Part shown: positions 46,039 through 58,267 of the stretch, piece by piece
Numbering within the stretch: the first letter of the stretch is position 1
Layout of the letters: the number at the start of each line of letters is the position of its first letter
NCBI GenBank assembly: GCA_020027205.1
Contig: JAHRAQ010000013.1
Span: 124,001-188,000, forward strand
DNA from: Nitrospirales bacterium
GTDB lineage: Bacteria; Nitrospirota; Nitrospiria; Nitrospirales; UBA8639
DNA: 64,000 nucleotides
Direction: 5' to 3'
Translations under genes and position numbers: made by a program
The notes under the pieces: model-generated
The model's database searches: none
What the model saw: the letters and a program-made list of their open reading frames with translations, nothing else
What the model was told of the DNA's origin: nothing

Positions 46039-48735
46039 TTAACCTTTATGGTGAGATGGATTACTTTTCGCAATCACCACCTCCGTCGCCTTCCACACCG
46101 GCACGCCCGTGTGCGGGTCCACCGTCACCGAGAACAACGCGCGCACCGCCTGATCAAAATGTTCGGGAAACCAGACGACGCCGTCGGGCACACGATCCAG
46201 CAGCGTCACGGAGACGTCGGCCTGCCCCCGTTCATTCGACAGATGCACCGTGTCGCCGTCGTCAATCCCCAACCGCCGGGCCTCGGATGTGTTCATCCGC
46301 AACTGGCCCTCGCCTTCAATTTCCATCAACCCCTTCGCGCGCGTGCTGTATTTTCCCGAATGATACAGGGACTGGACCAGCCGCAACGTCATCGACCCCG
46401 GCGGCGTGGCCGCGAGCGGCCGAAGCGCGTAACGCCGGTCCAGATCTTCTTTGAACCCGCCGGTTACATACCGCGTCACCGTGTCCGCGTCGACGGCCGG
46501 CGGCGCGGACGCGGGGCCGAGCATTTCATACCCCGGCGCCACGCCGCGCAATTCCTTGAAAATCTCTTTCGCCGCCGCGTACTCAATCGGCTGCTCCATC
46601 AACACGGACAGCGCCGCAAAAATTTCCCAATCGGGCCGGCTCTCCCCCGACGGCTCCACCGCCCGGCGCACGGGCTGGACGTGGCCCTCCGTGTTGGTGA
46701 ACGTGCCGTCCTTTTCCATGGCCGAACAGGCCGGCAACACCACGTGCGCCCGTTTCGCGGTTTCCGTTAAAAACATTTCCTGACACACCACAAACTCCAG
46801 AGCCTCCAACGCCTCGCTCACCCGCGCGTCCGGCGGCAGCGATTCCACCGGATTTTCTCCCACGAGAAACAACGCTTTGATGCTGCCGGTGTTCGCCCGG
46901 CTCACCATGTCCATCAGCGTGGCCGAAGATCCCGTCGGCAGACTCCGCCCCCAGATTTTTTCGAGAGCCGCGCGCCCGTCTTTGTCGTGCAGATTGAACG
47001 GCCCGGGAAGATAGTCCGCCACGACTCCCATTTCCACGGCGCCCTGCTCGTTGTTTTCTTCCGCCAGACAGCCAAGCCCCGACCCCGAACGCCGGAGGTG
47101 CCCGGTCAGCAGTTGCAAGTCCAGCAGATTGGTCACCATCGCTTCCCCTCCGGACGCGCGCAGCACGTCCTGGCCCACCAGCGTCACGGCGCGCGCCGCC
47201 GCCGCGAACGTCCGCGCCGCCGCGTCGCACTCCTGTTGCGACACACCGGAACAATCCTGTATCACGCGCCAGGACACGCCGGCCGTTTTCGTCCGTATCG
47301 CGTCCACAAACTGCGGCGCCTGTGCGGCAATTTCCTCATCGACCAGGTTGGCCTCGCACACCGCCTTCAGGAGTCCCAGAATGGCCGCGTCAAACCGGCC
47401 GTGCCCCACGGTCAGGTGGTGACGGGACAGCGTCGTGATGTTGCTCACCGTCGAGCGGGCCGGCAACAGGCTCTCCAGCGTAATCAACTTCGCGCCGCCG
47501 CGCTTCACGGCCTGTTTCACCTGAACGGCCGTGACGGGATTGGCCGCGTGAAGATGGGTGCCGACCAGCATGATGCCGTCGGCGCGCGCAATGTCCTCGT
47601 AGCGCACCGTCCACCGATGGATCCCCTGCACGCGCCGGAGCGCACGCACGCCGTTGATCGCGCCGTATCGCGCGCTGCTGTCGATCTGATTCGTCCCGAT
47701 CACGAGCCGCATGAATTTCTGGAACAGATACAGGTCTTCGTTCGTGCACCGGGCCGTGATGAGTCCGCCAATCGCGTCCGCGCCGAACGTTGCGCGCAAC
47801 GCCGTGAACCGCCGGGCCACGTGTTCCAGCGCGTCTTCCCAGGTGACTTCGGCGAAGGAGCCGTCGGCCCGGCGCATGAGCGGACGCCGCACGCGGCCGT
47901 CGTGCTCGCCGGCATGATAGCCGAAATACCCGCGCACACAGAGGTCCCCGTTGTTGCGGCCGGCCCCGAACGCCGAGTTCACTTCGATCAGGCGATTCTC
48001 CTTGTGCTGCACCGTCATCTGACATCCGTCCCCGCAATACGCGCAAATGGTGTCCGTGCGTTTCAGCATCCACGGACGAAAGTCGTACATGGACACCCGG
48101 CTGGTAATGGCCCCGACCGGACAAATCTGAATACAGCCGCCGCACATGTCGCATTCAAGTTCCTTGTCGGCCCAGTGCGTAATCCAGGTGAGCGTCCCCC
48201 GCCCGACGGGCGCCAGAGCCTGCGCGTCCATCACCTCGTCGCAATAGCGCACACATCTCATGCACGACACGCACCGGTTCATCTGCGTTTCGATCACCGG
48301 GCCAAGGTACTGTTTGGGAAACACCCGCTTCAATTCCTGAAACCGGCCCGCCGTCGGCGTGTACTCATGCGAAAAATCCTGCAAATCACAGCGTCCGCCC
48401 TGGTCGCACACCGGGCAGTCCAGCGGATGGTTGCCCAGGATGAACTCCAGCACGGACTGACGCGCCGCCTCGACGGGAGCGCTCGACGCCCGCACGACCA
48501 TGCCGTCGGCCACGCGCGTGCTGCACGACGTCTGAAGTTTGGGCATGTTCTCGATTTCCACCAGACACATCCGGCAATTCGCGTCCGGCTCCAGTTTCGG
48601 GTGGTAGCAAAAATGCGGCACCATCACGCCCAGTTGCCGCGCCGCCTCAATCACCAGCGTCCCGGCCGGCACTTGCACGCTCATGCCGTCAATCGTGACC
48701 GTCACCATTTTTTGTGAAGTGGCCGTCGCCATCAT
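46039..48735 (-). CDS. nuoG: NADH-quinone oxidoreductase subunit G
   Basis: 898 residues. The N-terminal [2Fe-2S] domain has CYHPKLEPDANCRMCLVE; then HPLDCPVCDQGGRCDLQD (N5 region), CVSCMRCVRYC and CDMCGGCIQICP (two 4Fe-4S sites). A molybdopterin-oxidoreductase-like body follows, starting with CAYCGDGC (the N7-type site seen in some bacteria). The C-terminus has a molybdopterin-dinucleotide-binding fold. Relays electrons in the peripheral arm. Confidence 0.96.
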   Translation of the reverse strand: MMATATSQKMVTVTIDGMSVQVPAGTLVIEAARQLGVMVPHFCYHPKLEPDANCRMCLVEIENMPKLQTSCSTRVADGMVVRASSAPVEAARQSVLEFILGNHPLDCPVCDQGGRCDLQDFSHEYTPTAGRFQELKRVFPKQYLGPVIETQMNRCVSCMRCVRYCDEVMDAQALAPVGRGTLTWITHWADKELECDMCGGCIQICPVGAITSRVSMYDFRPWMLKRTDTICAYCGDGCQMTVQHKENRLIEVNSAFGAGRNNGDLCVRGYFGYHAGEHDGRVRRPLMRRADGSFAEVTWEDALEHVARRFTALRATFGADAIGGLITARCTNEDLYLFQKFMRLVIGTNQIDSSARYGAINGVRALRRVQGIHRWTVRYEDIARADGIMLVGTHLHAANPVTAVQVKQAVKRGGAKLITLESLLPARSTVSNITTLSRHHLTVGHGRFDAAILGLLKAVCEANLVDEEIAAQAPQFVDAIRTKTAGVSWRVIQDCSGVSQQECDAAARTFAAAARAVTLVGQDVLRASGGEAMVTNLLDLQLLTGHLRRSGSGLGCLAEENNEQGAVEMGVVADYLPGPFNLHDKDGRAALEKIWGRSLPTGSSATLMDMVSRANTGSIKALFLVGENPVESLPPDARVSEALEALEFVVCQEMFLTETAKRAHVVLPACSAMEKDGTFTNTEGHVQPVRRAVEPSGESRPDWEIFAALSVLMEQPIEYAAAKEIFKELRGVAPGYEMLGPASAPPAVDADTVTRYVTGGFKEDLDRRYALRPLAATPPGSMTLRLVQSLYHSGKYSTRAKGLMEIEGEGQLRMNTSEARRLGIDDGDTVHLSNERGQADVSVTLLDRVPDGVVWFPEHFDQAVRALFSVTVDPHTGVPVWKATEVVIAKSNPSHHKG

Positions 48736-48747
48736 GGATTCCTGTTC

Positions 48748-49119
48748 TTATTCATCCTCGTCCTCGGAGACCGTCGGCAACGCAATGTCGCGCAACTCGT
48801 CAAGGCTCCGTATCGTCCGTTCCGGCATGTCACGAAACGGCGAGTAGGCGTTCCAGAGTTGATGAAAGGGATAATGCACCTCATGCGGATGGATGCTCGA
48901 CAAGTCATTGGCTACCAGAAAGCAGAACGTCAGGTCGGGCTTGCCCGTCATGCGCGCCAGATGCCCCGTTCGGCCGGCCACTTTTCTGGACTGAATAATC
49001 TGCTCCGATGACAACCGGGGAAAAATCGCCGACCCCGCCTCGGCCGCCGTCGCTTCCACCCACAGGGCGTCAACGTGGTCGCAACGCTCGCACTCTTTCC
49101 AGAACAATCGCACCAGCAT
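48748..49119 (-). CDS. Hypothetical acidic-tailed protein inserted between nuoF and nuoG
   Basis: 123 residues, soluble, with a Cys pair (KECERC) near the start and an acidic tail (TVSEDEDE). The middle part (ARMTGKPDLTFCFLVANDLSSIHPHEVHYPFHQLW) looks globular. I do not recognise the family. ATG 49119 lies 15 bp after the nuoF stop; a GTG 6 bp upstream is possible. It is not part of known complex I gene sets. Confidence 0.6.
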   Translation of the reverse strand: MLVRLFWKECERCDHVDALWVEATAAEAGSAIFPRLSSEQIIQSRKVAGRTGHLARMTGKPDLTFCFLVANDLSSIHPHEVHYPFHQLWNAYSPFRDMPERTIRSLDELRDIALPTVSEDEDE

Positions 49120-49134
49120 GGCCACAACTCACAT

Positions 49135-50445
49135 TCAGGACACGCTCAAGACCGGGATGTCCTTCCGACCCGCGTTGAGTGCGCCGGCTTCCGCAATCAA
49201 CGCCTCATATTCGGACCGCCAGTATTTCAACGTGCTCTGCACGGGGGCGATCTCCGCGTCCCCGAACGCGCACACCGTGCGGCCGCCGATGTTGCCGCAA
49301 ATGTCCTCGAGTGTCCGCACATCATCCGGCCGGCCCTGCCGGTTCAGGATGCGTTGCAGAATTTGCACGATCCACGCGCTGCCTTCCCGGCACGGCGTAC
49401 ACTTCCCGCATGATTCGTGATAGAAAAACTCCATCAAGCGCAGGGCGGCCCAGACCATGCTCGTGCCGTCTTCCATCACCGTCACGCCGCCGGACCCCGA
49501 CATGGACCCGGCCCGCGCCACCGACTCAAAATCCAGTTGGACGTCAAGATGCTCCGGCGTCAAAAACGGCGCCGACGCGCCGCCCGGAATAAACGCCTTG
49601 AGCGGCTTGTCGGAACGCATCCCGCCCCCAAGATCATCGATCAAATCCCGGAACGTCGCGTCGACGGGCAACTCATAATTCCCCGGACGTTTCACGTGGC
49701 CGCTCAAACAAAAGATCCGTGTGCCGGGGCTTTTGGGCGGCACGCCGATGGCGGCATACCACGCGCCGCCCCGGTTGATGATATGCGGAATGTTGGCCAG
49801 CGTTTCGACGTTATTGACGACCGTGGGTTGTTGGTAGAGGCCATGCGTGGCCGGAAACGGCGGCTTGGTCCGGGGCTTGCCCCGCTTGCCTTCCAGCGAT
49901 TCCAGCAGCGCGGTTTCTTCGCCGCAAATGTACGCGCCCGCGCCGGCATGAACGTACACGTTCACGGTGACGCCGCTGCCGTGGATGTCGGCGCCGAGGT
50001 GGCCGGCCCGTCCGGCTTCGACAATCGCGCGCTCCAGGATGGTCGCGGCAAGCCGGAACTCCCCCCGGATATAGATGTAGGCGGTTTGCGCGCCGATGGC
50101 GTAACAGGCGATGGCCATGCCTTCAAGAATCTGGTGGGGGTCGCGTTCCATTAATTGACGATCCTTGAACGTCCCCGGCTCGCTTTCATCGGCGTTGCAA
50201 CACAGGTATCTGGGACCGGGGTGATCCCTGGGAATAAAACTCCATTTCACGCCGGTGGGAAATCCGGCGCCGCCCCGCCCGCGCAGGCCCGACTGTTTCA
50301 CCGTGTCGATCACGTCGGCGGGAGGCACGCGCCCAAGAACTTTTTTCAACGCCTGATACCCGCCGGCCCGTTCATACTCGGCGAGCGACCCGGCATAGCC
50401 GGGCTGTTCCATGTTTTTCAGGAGAATTTTTTCAAACGTCTTCAT
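49135..50445 (-). CDS. nuoF: NADH-quinone oxidoreductase subunit F
   Basis: 436-residue NADH-binding subunit. FMN/NADH site: GRGGAGFPTGVKW and the CNADESEPGTFKDR stretch. Cluster N3 ligands in ESCGKCTPCREG with a further Cys in LEDICGN. ATG 50445 is the family start; the upstream extension of the frame reads through a repeat element. Confidence 0.96.
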   Translation of the reverse strand: MKTFEKILLKNMEQPGYAGSLAEYERAGGYQALKKVLGRVPPADVIDTVKQSGLRGRGGAGFPTGVKWSFIPRDHPGPRYLCCNADESEPGTFKDRQLMERDPHQILEGMAIACYAIGAQTAYIYIRGEFRLAATILERAIVEAGRAGHLGADIHGSGVTVNVYVHAGAGAYICGEETALLESLEGKRGKPRTKPPFPATHGLYQQPTVVNNVETLANIPHIINRGGAWYAAIGVPPKSPGTRIFCLSGHVKRPGNYELPVDATFRDLIDDLGGGMRSDKPLKAFIPGGASAPFLTPEHLDVQLDFESVARAGSMSGSGGVTVMEDGTSMVWAALRLMEFFYHESCGKCTPCREGSAWIVQILQRILNRQGRPDDVRTLEDICGNIGGRTVCAFGDAEIAPVQSTLKYWRSEYEALIAEAGALNAGRKDIPVLSVS

Positions 50446-50461
50446 GGCCGCCCATCCATCA

Positions 50462-50496
50462 CCTTCGGAGCATTTGCCGTTGGCAAATACTTCCCG
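50462..50496. repeat. 35-bp palindromic element, inverted copy of 58510-58544
   Basis: It contains ATTTGCC-GTT-GGCAAAT and lies in the nuoE-nuoF spacer. The same 35 bases occur in reverse orientation at 58510-58544 upstream of the TPR-tonB operon, with no mismatches by eye. Confidence 0.85.
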
Positions 50497-50523
50497 CAAC
50501 AGCGGGAATCCGCGCCGTCCGCG

Positions 50524-51075
50524 TCACTTCCGTTCCGGCATCATAAACGGGCCGCTTTTCAACGCGCAGTCGCCGGTCTGTTTGAGATCGTTCACAATCC
50601 GCCCGACTTTGTCCCGCGTGAGTTGCTCATAATAGTCGTCATTAATCTGCATCATCGGCCCCGTGGCGCACGACCCCAGACATTCCACGGTGCTTATGGT
50701 GAACCGCCCGTCGGCGGTGGCACCGTCCGCGCCCGGCTCCAGATGCGCGCGCAACCAGGCCAGCAGGTCATCCGCCCCGACCAGCGCGCACATGAGCGAC
50801 CGGCACACCTGCACGTGAAACGTGCCCCTCGGCTTGAGCGAGAGCATGGTGTAAAACGTCGCCGTCTCAAACACCTGGGGCGGCGTCAGATCCAGCAGGT
50901 CGGCAATTTCACGCATGGCCGCCTGGCTCACGCAGCCTTCTTCCCGCTGTGCCAGATTCAACAACGGCAGAATCGCCGACCGCTTCACCGGATACCGGGT
51001 CAGCAGTTCCGCAATAAAGTCCCGATGTTTGTCGAACACCATGCCGCCTGCCACGCCGCCGCTCACCGGTCGCAT
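50524..51075 (-). CDS. nuoE: NADH-quinone oxidoreductase subunit E
   Basis: 183 residues with a thioredoxin-like [2Fe-2S] domain: VCRSLMC (Cys-x4-Cys) and ECLGSCATGP (Cys-x3-Cys) bind cluster N1a. The frame begins at ATG 51075, overlapping nuoCD by 13 bp; ATG 51042 is a possible alternative start that would remove the first 11 residues. Confidence 0.94.
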   Translation of the reverse strand: MRPVSGGVAGGMVFDKHRDFIAELLTRYPVKRSAILPLLNLAQREEGCVSQAAMREIADLLDLTPPQVFETATFYTMLSLKPRGTFHVQVCRSLMCALVGADDLLAWLRAHLEPGADGATADGRFTISTVECLGSCATGPMMQINDDYYEQLTRDKVGRIVNDLKQTGDCALKSGPFMMPERK

Positions 51076-52814
51076 TCCCCCATCACAATGTCATACGTGC
51101 CGAAGATGGTGATAATATCAGAAATCAGATACCCACGGGCCATAAAATCGAACGCCCCCATATGGACAAACGACGGCGAACGGATTTTCATCCGATAGGG
51201 ACGCGGACTGCCGTCGCTGATCAGGAAAAATCCCAGTTCACCCTTGGGCACTTCCGTACCGCAATACGTTTCCCCTTTCGGCGGCTTGAAGCCCTGCGTG
51301 AAAATAATGAAATGATGGATGAGACTTTCCATATCCCGCATCACGTTGGGTTTGGGCGGCGGAATCACCTGTGGCAGGTCGGCCATGATCGGCCCCGCCG
51401 GCAACTGGGCCAGGGCCTGTTCGATAATGCGCGCGCTCTGCCGCATTTCTTCCACGCGAATCCAGTACCGGTCATAGGTGTCGCCGTCTTTGCCGACCGG
51501 GACTTCCCATTCCACGCGGTCATAGACGCCGTACGGCTCGAGTTTGCGCACGTCATAGACTACGCCCGACCCGCGCAACGCCGGCCCGGTGAGACCAAAG
51601 TTAATCGCGTCTTCCCCGGAAATCACCGCCACGCCTTTGGTGCGGGCCACCCAGATCCGGTTGTTCTGCAACAACGTCTCGTATTCCTTCAGGCGCGCGG
51701 GAAACGTCTTTAAAAATTCCCGCAGGCGGGCGACAATCTCCGGAGTGAGGTCGGCGTCCACCCCGCCGATGCGGTAATAATTCAGCGTCAGCCGCGCGCC
51801 GCAAAGTGTTTCAAACAGGTCGAGCAGAACTTCCCGTTCACGAAACGTCCAGAAGAACACCGTCATGGCGCCGATGTCCAGCGCCTGCGTGCCCAGCCAG
51901 AACAGATGACCGACGATGCGCTGCACTTCGGCCACAATCGTCCGAATGTACTCGGCGCGCTCCGGCACGGTCACGCCCGCCAGTTTTTCCACGGCGCGCA
52001 CGTAGGCGTAGTTGTTCGTCATCGCGCACACGTAATCCAGGCGGTCCGTATGCGGGAGAATCTGTGTGTAATGCAGCCCCTCGGCGAGTTTTTCCACGCC
52101 GCGATGCAGATACCCCAGGTCGGGCACCGCTTTGGACACCCGTTCGCCGTCCAGTTCCAGCACCACCCGCAACACGCCGTGCGTGCTGGGATGCTGCGGC
52201 CCCATGTTGAGTAGCAATTCCGTCGTGCGCTTTGCGGAATCGGGAGAATCCCCGGCCATAAACACATGCCGCTGCACGTCGGGAATATCCTGCTCGCTCC
52301 ACTCGCGTTCCGGCTCATCCAGCCTGGGCAGAAAATCAAACGAACTCCGCCAGCCCTTGCCCTCGGCGGGAAAATCTTTTCGCAGGGGATGTCCTTCCTC
52401 ATAATCATCCGGCAGGAAAATCCGCCGCAGGTCGGGATGACCTTCAAACTTAATCCCCATCAGGTCGAACACTTCGCGTTCGAGAAAATTCGCGCCCTTC
52501 CAAATGGACGTGACGGTGCCGATGACGGGGTGGTCCTCTGTCACGCGCGCCTTCAGGCGAATCCGTGTGACGTACGCCAGCGAGAGAAAGTGATAAATGA
52601 CTTCAAACCGTTCCGGTTCGTCGGGATAATCCGCCGCGCAAATGTCGGTGATGTGATCAAACGCCAACTCCGGCTCGTCGTGCAGAAACCGCGCCACATC
52701 AACGATGTCTGCCGCCCGCACCCGCGCCGAAAGGTCCCCCCGCGTCGCATCCTCGTGCACGGACAGCACCGCTTCGGGAAAACGGGTTTGTATGGTTTCA
52801 AGGACTCGGTGCAT
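51063..52814 (-). CDS. nuoC: Fused NADH-quinone oxidoreductase subunit C/D
   Basis: 583-residue fusion. The first ~190 residues are NuoC-like ([65 protein letters not shown]-type). The rest is NuoD: [13 protein letters not shown], the quinone-site region, and the C-terminal [13 protein letters not shown] of the 49-kDa family. The C/D fusion is common in gammaproteobacteria and some other groups, and here replaces separate genes. Starts after a repeat-bearing spacer. Confidence 0.96.
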   Translation of the reverse strand: [583 protein letters not shown]

Positions 52815-52853
52815 ACAATAGAGACATTGGTTAGATAAACGCCGTGATTGTCC

Positions 52854-52966
52854 CCCTCCGTCATTCCCGCGAAGGCGGGAATCCAGGCTTCAGTTTCCGT
52901 TACGCGCCACCCCGCAAAAAACTACAAGATGGATTCCCGATTAAAAATGTCGGGAATGACGGAGGG
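52854..52966. repeat. MITE/REP-like element with 16-bp terminal inverted repeats
   Basis: CCCTCCGTCATTCCCG at the left end and its reverse complement at the right end bound 113 bp between nuoCD and nuoB. It shares the right-half core GATTCCCGATTAAAAATGTC with 43011-43123. Confidence 0.8.
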
Positions 52967-53003
52967 GAGGATGCGGGAACGACGGACTTCGGGGACGGCG
53001 CGT

Positions 53004-53483
53004 TCACTTCACAAACACCTTCTCCTGTTGAATCTTCTCCTGCAATTTAATCAGCGCGTCCAGCAGGGCTTCCGGGCGGGGGGGGCAGCCGGCCACGTAG
53101 ACGTCCACGGGCACGATTTGATCCACGCCCTGCACCACGCTGTAACTGTTGTAGTGATTGCCGGAGGTCGCGCAGGAGCCCATGGAGATGACGTAGCGTG
53201 GTTCGGCCATCTGGTCGTAGATGCGCCGAATCACCGGGGCCATTTTACGGCACACGGTGCCGGCCACGATCATCACGTCGGATTGCCGGGGCGAGGCCCG
53301 GAATACCCCCGCGCCGAACCTGTCGATGTCGTATCTCGACGACACCGACGCCATCATTTCAATGGCGCAGCAGGCCAGCCCGAACGTCATCGGCCACAAC
53401 GCCGACTTCCGGCACCAACTCACCAGATAATCGAGATTGGTCGTCAGAATGTTCGGCTCAAACTGCCGTGCAAGCAGACTCAT
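53004..53483 (-). CDS. nuoB: NADH-quinone oxidoreductase subunit B
   Basis: 159-residue subunit ligating cluster N2: the adjacent cysteines in [10 protein letters not shown], one in GTVCRKMAP-type VAGTVCRK and one in [13 protein letters not shown]. All four ligands are present. Sits between two repeat-bearing spacers. Confidence 0.97.
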   Translation of the reverse strand: MSLLARQFEPNILTTNLDYLVSWCRKSALWPMTFGLACCAIEMMASVSSRYDIDRFGAGVFRASPRQSDVMIVAGTVCRKMAPVIRRIYDQMAEPRYVISMGSCATSGNHYNSYSVVQGVDQIVPVDVYVAGCPPRPEALLDALIKLQEKIQQEKVFVK

Positions 53484-53502
53484 CTCTGCCCCTCCTCACC
53501 GG

Positions 53503-53522
53503 ATTCCCGCTTCCGCGGGAAT
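53503..53522. repeat. Short hairpin of the dispersed repeat family
   Basis: ATTCCCGC and GCGGGAAT flank TTCC in the nuoA-nuoB spacer, followed by ATGAC; this looks like a half-unit of the elements at 43011 and 52854. Confidence 0.65.
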
Positions 53523-53553
53523 GACAACGCAGCACTCACGGAATAGAAAAAAA

Positions 53554-53925
53554 TCATTCCCATTCCAGCGCGCCTTTTTTCCACACGTACCAGAACCCCA
53601 CGACCAGAATACCGATGAACACGCCCATTTCAATGAGTCCCAGGAGACCCAGTTTGCGAAACGTCACGGCCCACGGAAACAGAAACACAATTTCCAGATC
53701 AAAGACGACGAACAGCATCGCGATGATGTAATATCTCATGGGAAACTGCACGCGGGCATCCATAAACAGCGGGCTGCCGCTCTCATACGGCAGAAGTTTG
53801 GCGCGATAAGGGCGATGCGGCCGCACGAGATAACCCGCCACCAGCGACACCGCGCCAAACGCCAGGGCCACGGCGGCAAAGATGGCGATGGGAATATAAT
53901 TGACCGGAACGGTTTCGCCGCCCAT
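53554..53925 (-). CDS. nuoA: NADH-quinone oxidoreductase subunit A
   Basis: 123-residue, three-span membrane subunit with the conserved KLLPYESGSPLFMDARVQFPMRYY-type loop (Glu/Asp cluster near the quinone site). First nuo gene, 30 bp after the MidA-like methyltransferase gene, so it is probably not the first gene of its transcript. Confidence 0.95.
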   Translation of the reverse strand: MGGETVPVNYIPIAIFAAVALAFGAVSLVAGYLVRPHRPYRAKLLPYESGSPLFMDARVQFPMRYYIIAMLFVVFDLEIVFLFPWAVTFRKLGLLGLIEMGVFIGILVVGFWYVWKKGALEWE

Positions 53926-53955
53926 CTTACCCGCCCCCGCATTCGGGATGTCGCA

Positions 53956-55164
53956 TCATGCGCGCGCCCGGAGCGCGGCCGCTTCGGGAACCGCCGTCAA
54001 CGCCGACTCAAAAAACGGACGATGCCGCAAGCCGCGCACCGCCGGCACGTCGTCCCCTTTGCGCTGCACCAGAATTTTGAACGTGCTCCCCATGCCGGGA
54101 TGGCGCAACAACTGCGCGGCCGGCCCGGCCATGGCCGATTCCCCGCCGCCATCTTCAATCATTTCATCGATGCCCAGACTCATCAGAAAATGCGTCAGAT
54201 TGGTCAACCCCATCGCCGTCAGCCCCGCCCGTTCCCCGGCCCGCGCAAGACTTGAAAAATTCACATGCGCCGTCAAATCCTGTTCGCCCACGCGCGCATA
54301 GGGATTCGTCGACACCGTATGGCGATGGTAGCCCATCAGCGTACCGCGCTGTCGTTCCGGCGCGAAATAATCCCGCGACGTGTGGCCGTAATCAATCGTG
54401 ATGACGACGCCGCGATCCACCGCCCCGGCGACCCGCTCCATCCACCGCACCGCGTTCAGATTAATCTCCGTGGTGAACCCGTCGGGCAGGCCCACGCCAA
54501 GGTCGTTCAGGAACGACGCCAGTTCCGGCGTGGACGGCGCGCCGGCGATTTCCACAAACTCCCCGCCACGACGGGTCACGTACAATTCCCGCAGACCGTC
54601 CCGCTCCATCCGAATTCTGTGCACCGGAAACGCATCCACCAGTTCGTTCGAAAACAACAACCCCGTCAGACTGCCGGGCGCCAGACCACTCACGTCATCC
54701 ACCCAGCGAATCCCGCCCGCGCGCGTCGCCCAGGACGACAACATGTCCCGCTGGCGGCATTGCAGAACCGGACTGCGCTCGACCAGGACGCAAGACAACC
54801 GGGACAACAGACTGCCATGCCGCGCCTCACATTCCCGCAACATATCCCGGAACAGCGTCCCGTCTCCCGGCCCCATTTCGACAAGATGAAACACGGCGGG
54901 ATGCCCCAGGTGTTCGTCAATTTCCACAAGTTGGCGAACGAGACAGCGGGCCAGCAGCGGCGACAGACAAGGCGCGGTAAAAAAATCGCCGCCGTCCGTC
55001 CCAATCGGCGACGGAGCAGACCGGGGCCGATGTCCGCGCGTCATATAGTACCCGTGCTCTTCATCATAAAGAGCCAGTTCCATAAAACGGGCAAACGTCA
55101 GGGGACCGGTGTGTTCGATGAGTGTGGCGATGCGTTGCATGAAAGGAAAACTCGGCTCCTCCAT
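53956..55164 (-). CDS. MidA/NDUFAF7-family SAM-dependent methyltransferase
   Basis: 402 residues. The N-terminus (GPLTFARFMELALYDEEHGYYM) and the SAM motif (VEMGPGDGTLFRDML) match the COG1565/DUF185 family. The mitochondrial member NDUFAF7 methylates an arginine of the 49-kDa (NuoD) subunit during complex I assembly. Here the gene heads the nuo operon, 30 bp before nuoA, so a bacterial complex I assembly role is a reasonable inference. ATG 55164 is used; an ATG at 55140 is an alternative. Confidence 0.88.
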   Translation of the reverse strand: MEEPSFPFMQRIATLIEHTGPLTFARFMELALYDEEHGYYMTRGHRPRSAPSPIGTDGGDFFTAPCLSPLLARCLVRQLVEIDEHLGHPAVFHLVEMGPGDGTLFRDMLRECEARHGSLLSRLSCVLVERSPVLQCRQRDMLSSWATRAGGIRWVDDVSGLAPGSLTGLLFSNELVDAFPVHRIRMERDGLRELYVTRRGGEFVEIAGAPSTPELASFLNDLGVGLPDGFTTEINLNAVRWMERVAGAVDRGVVITIDYGHTSRDYFAPERQRGTLMGYHRHTVSTNPYARVGEQDLTAHVNFSSLARAGERAGLTAMGLTNLTHFLMSLGIDEMIEDGGGESAMAGPAAQLLRHPGMGSTFKILVQRKGDDVPAVRGLRHRPFFESALTAVPEAAALRARA

Positions 55165-55223
55165 TCCCCAGACCGCAGGGCAAAAGGCCCATCAGCCCCC
55201 GCCCCATAGGCCAAAGGGTTCAT

Positions 55224-55252
55224 ATCCTAGATTTCCCCCGAATGTTCGTCAA
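55224..55252 (-). promoter_or_regulatory. Candidate promoter of the midA-nuo operon
   Basis: Minus strand TTGACG (55252-55247) and TAGGAT (55229-55224) are separated by exactly 17 bp, about 60 bp before the MidA start, in the only sizeable spacer between secA and the nuo operon. Confidence 0.55.
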
Positions 55253-55423
55253 GGAGGGAGGCCGGCGGTCGTGTCTTATGTTGAAGCCGATCCTTCCCGG
55301 CCCAACACGACGCGAGATGCAAAATGAGACCTGCCAAGGGGGACCGCTCACACGGCGGAAATCGGGACAGGCAACCAAAGAAGTTGAAAAGCCGGCACGC
55401 GACACACAGGAAGGGTCACGGCA

Positions 55424-58156
<2,733 letters not shown>

Positions 58157-58201
58157 GTGATGTCTCTCGCCTCGACAGATGTGCCAAAGGGCCGGCCCGC
58201 C

Positions 58202-58232
58202 AGTATACCCGAATCGTGGGTTCGGGAAGCAA
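58202..58232 (-). promoter_or_regulatory. Candidate secA promoter
   Basis: Minus strand TATACT (58207-58202, 5 of 6) with TTGCTT (58232-58227) 19 bp upstream, about 45 bp before the secA ATG. The spacing is long. Confidence 0.4.
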
Positions 58233-58267
58233 CCGCATGGACAAACGGAGCATATCGTCGTTGAAAA

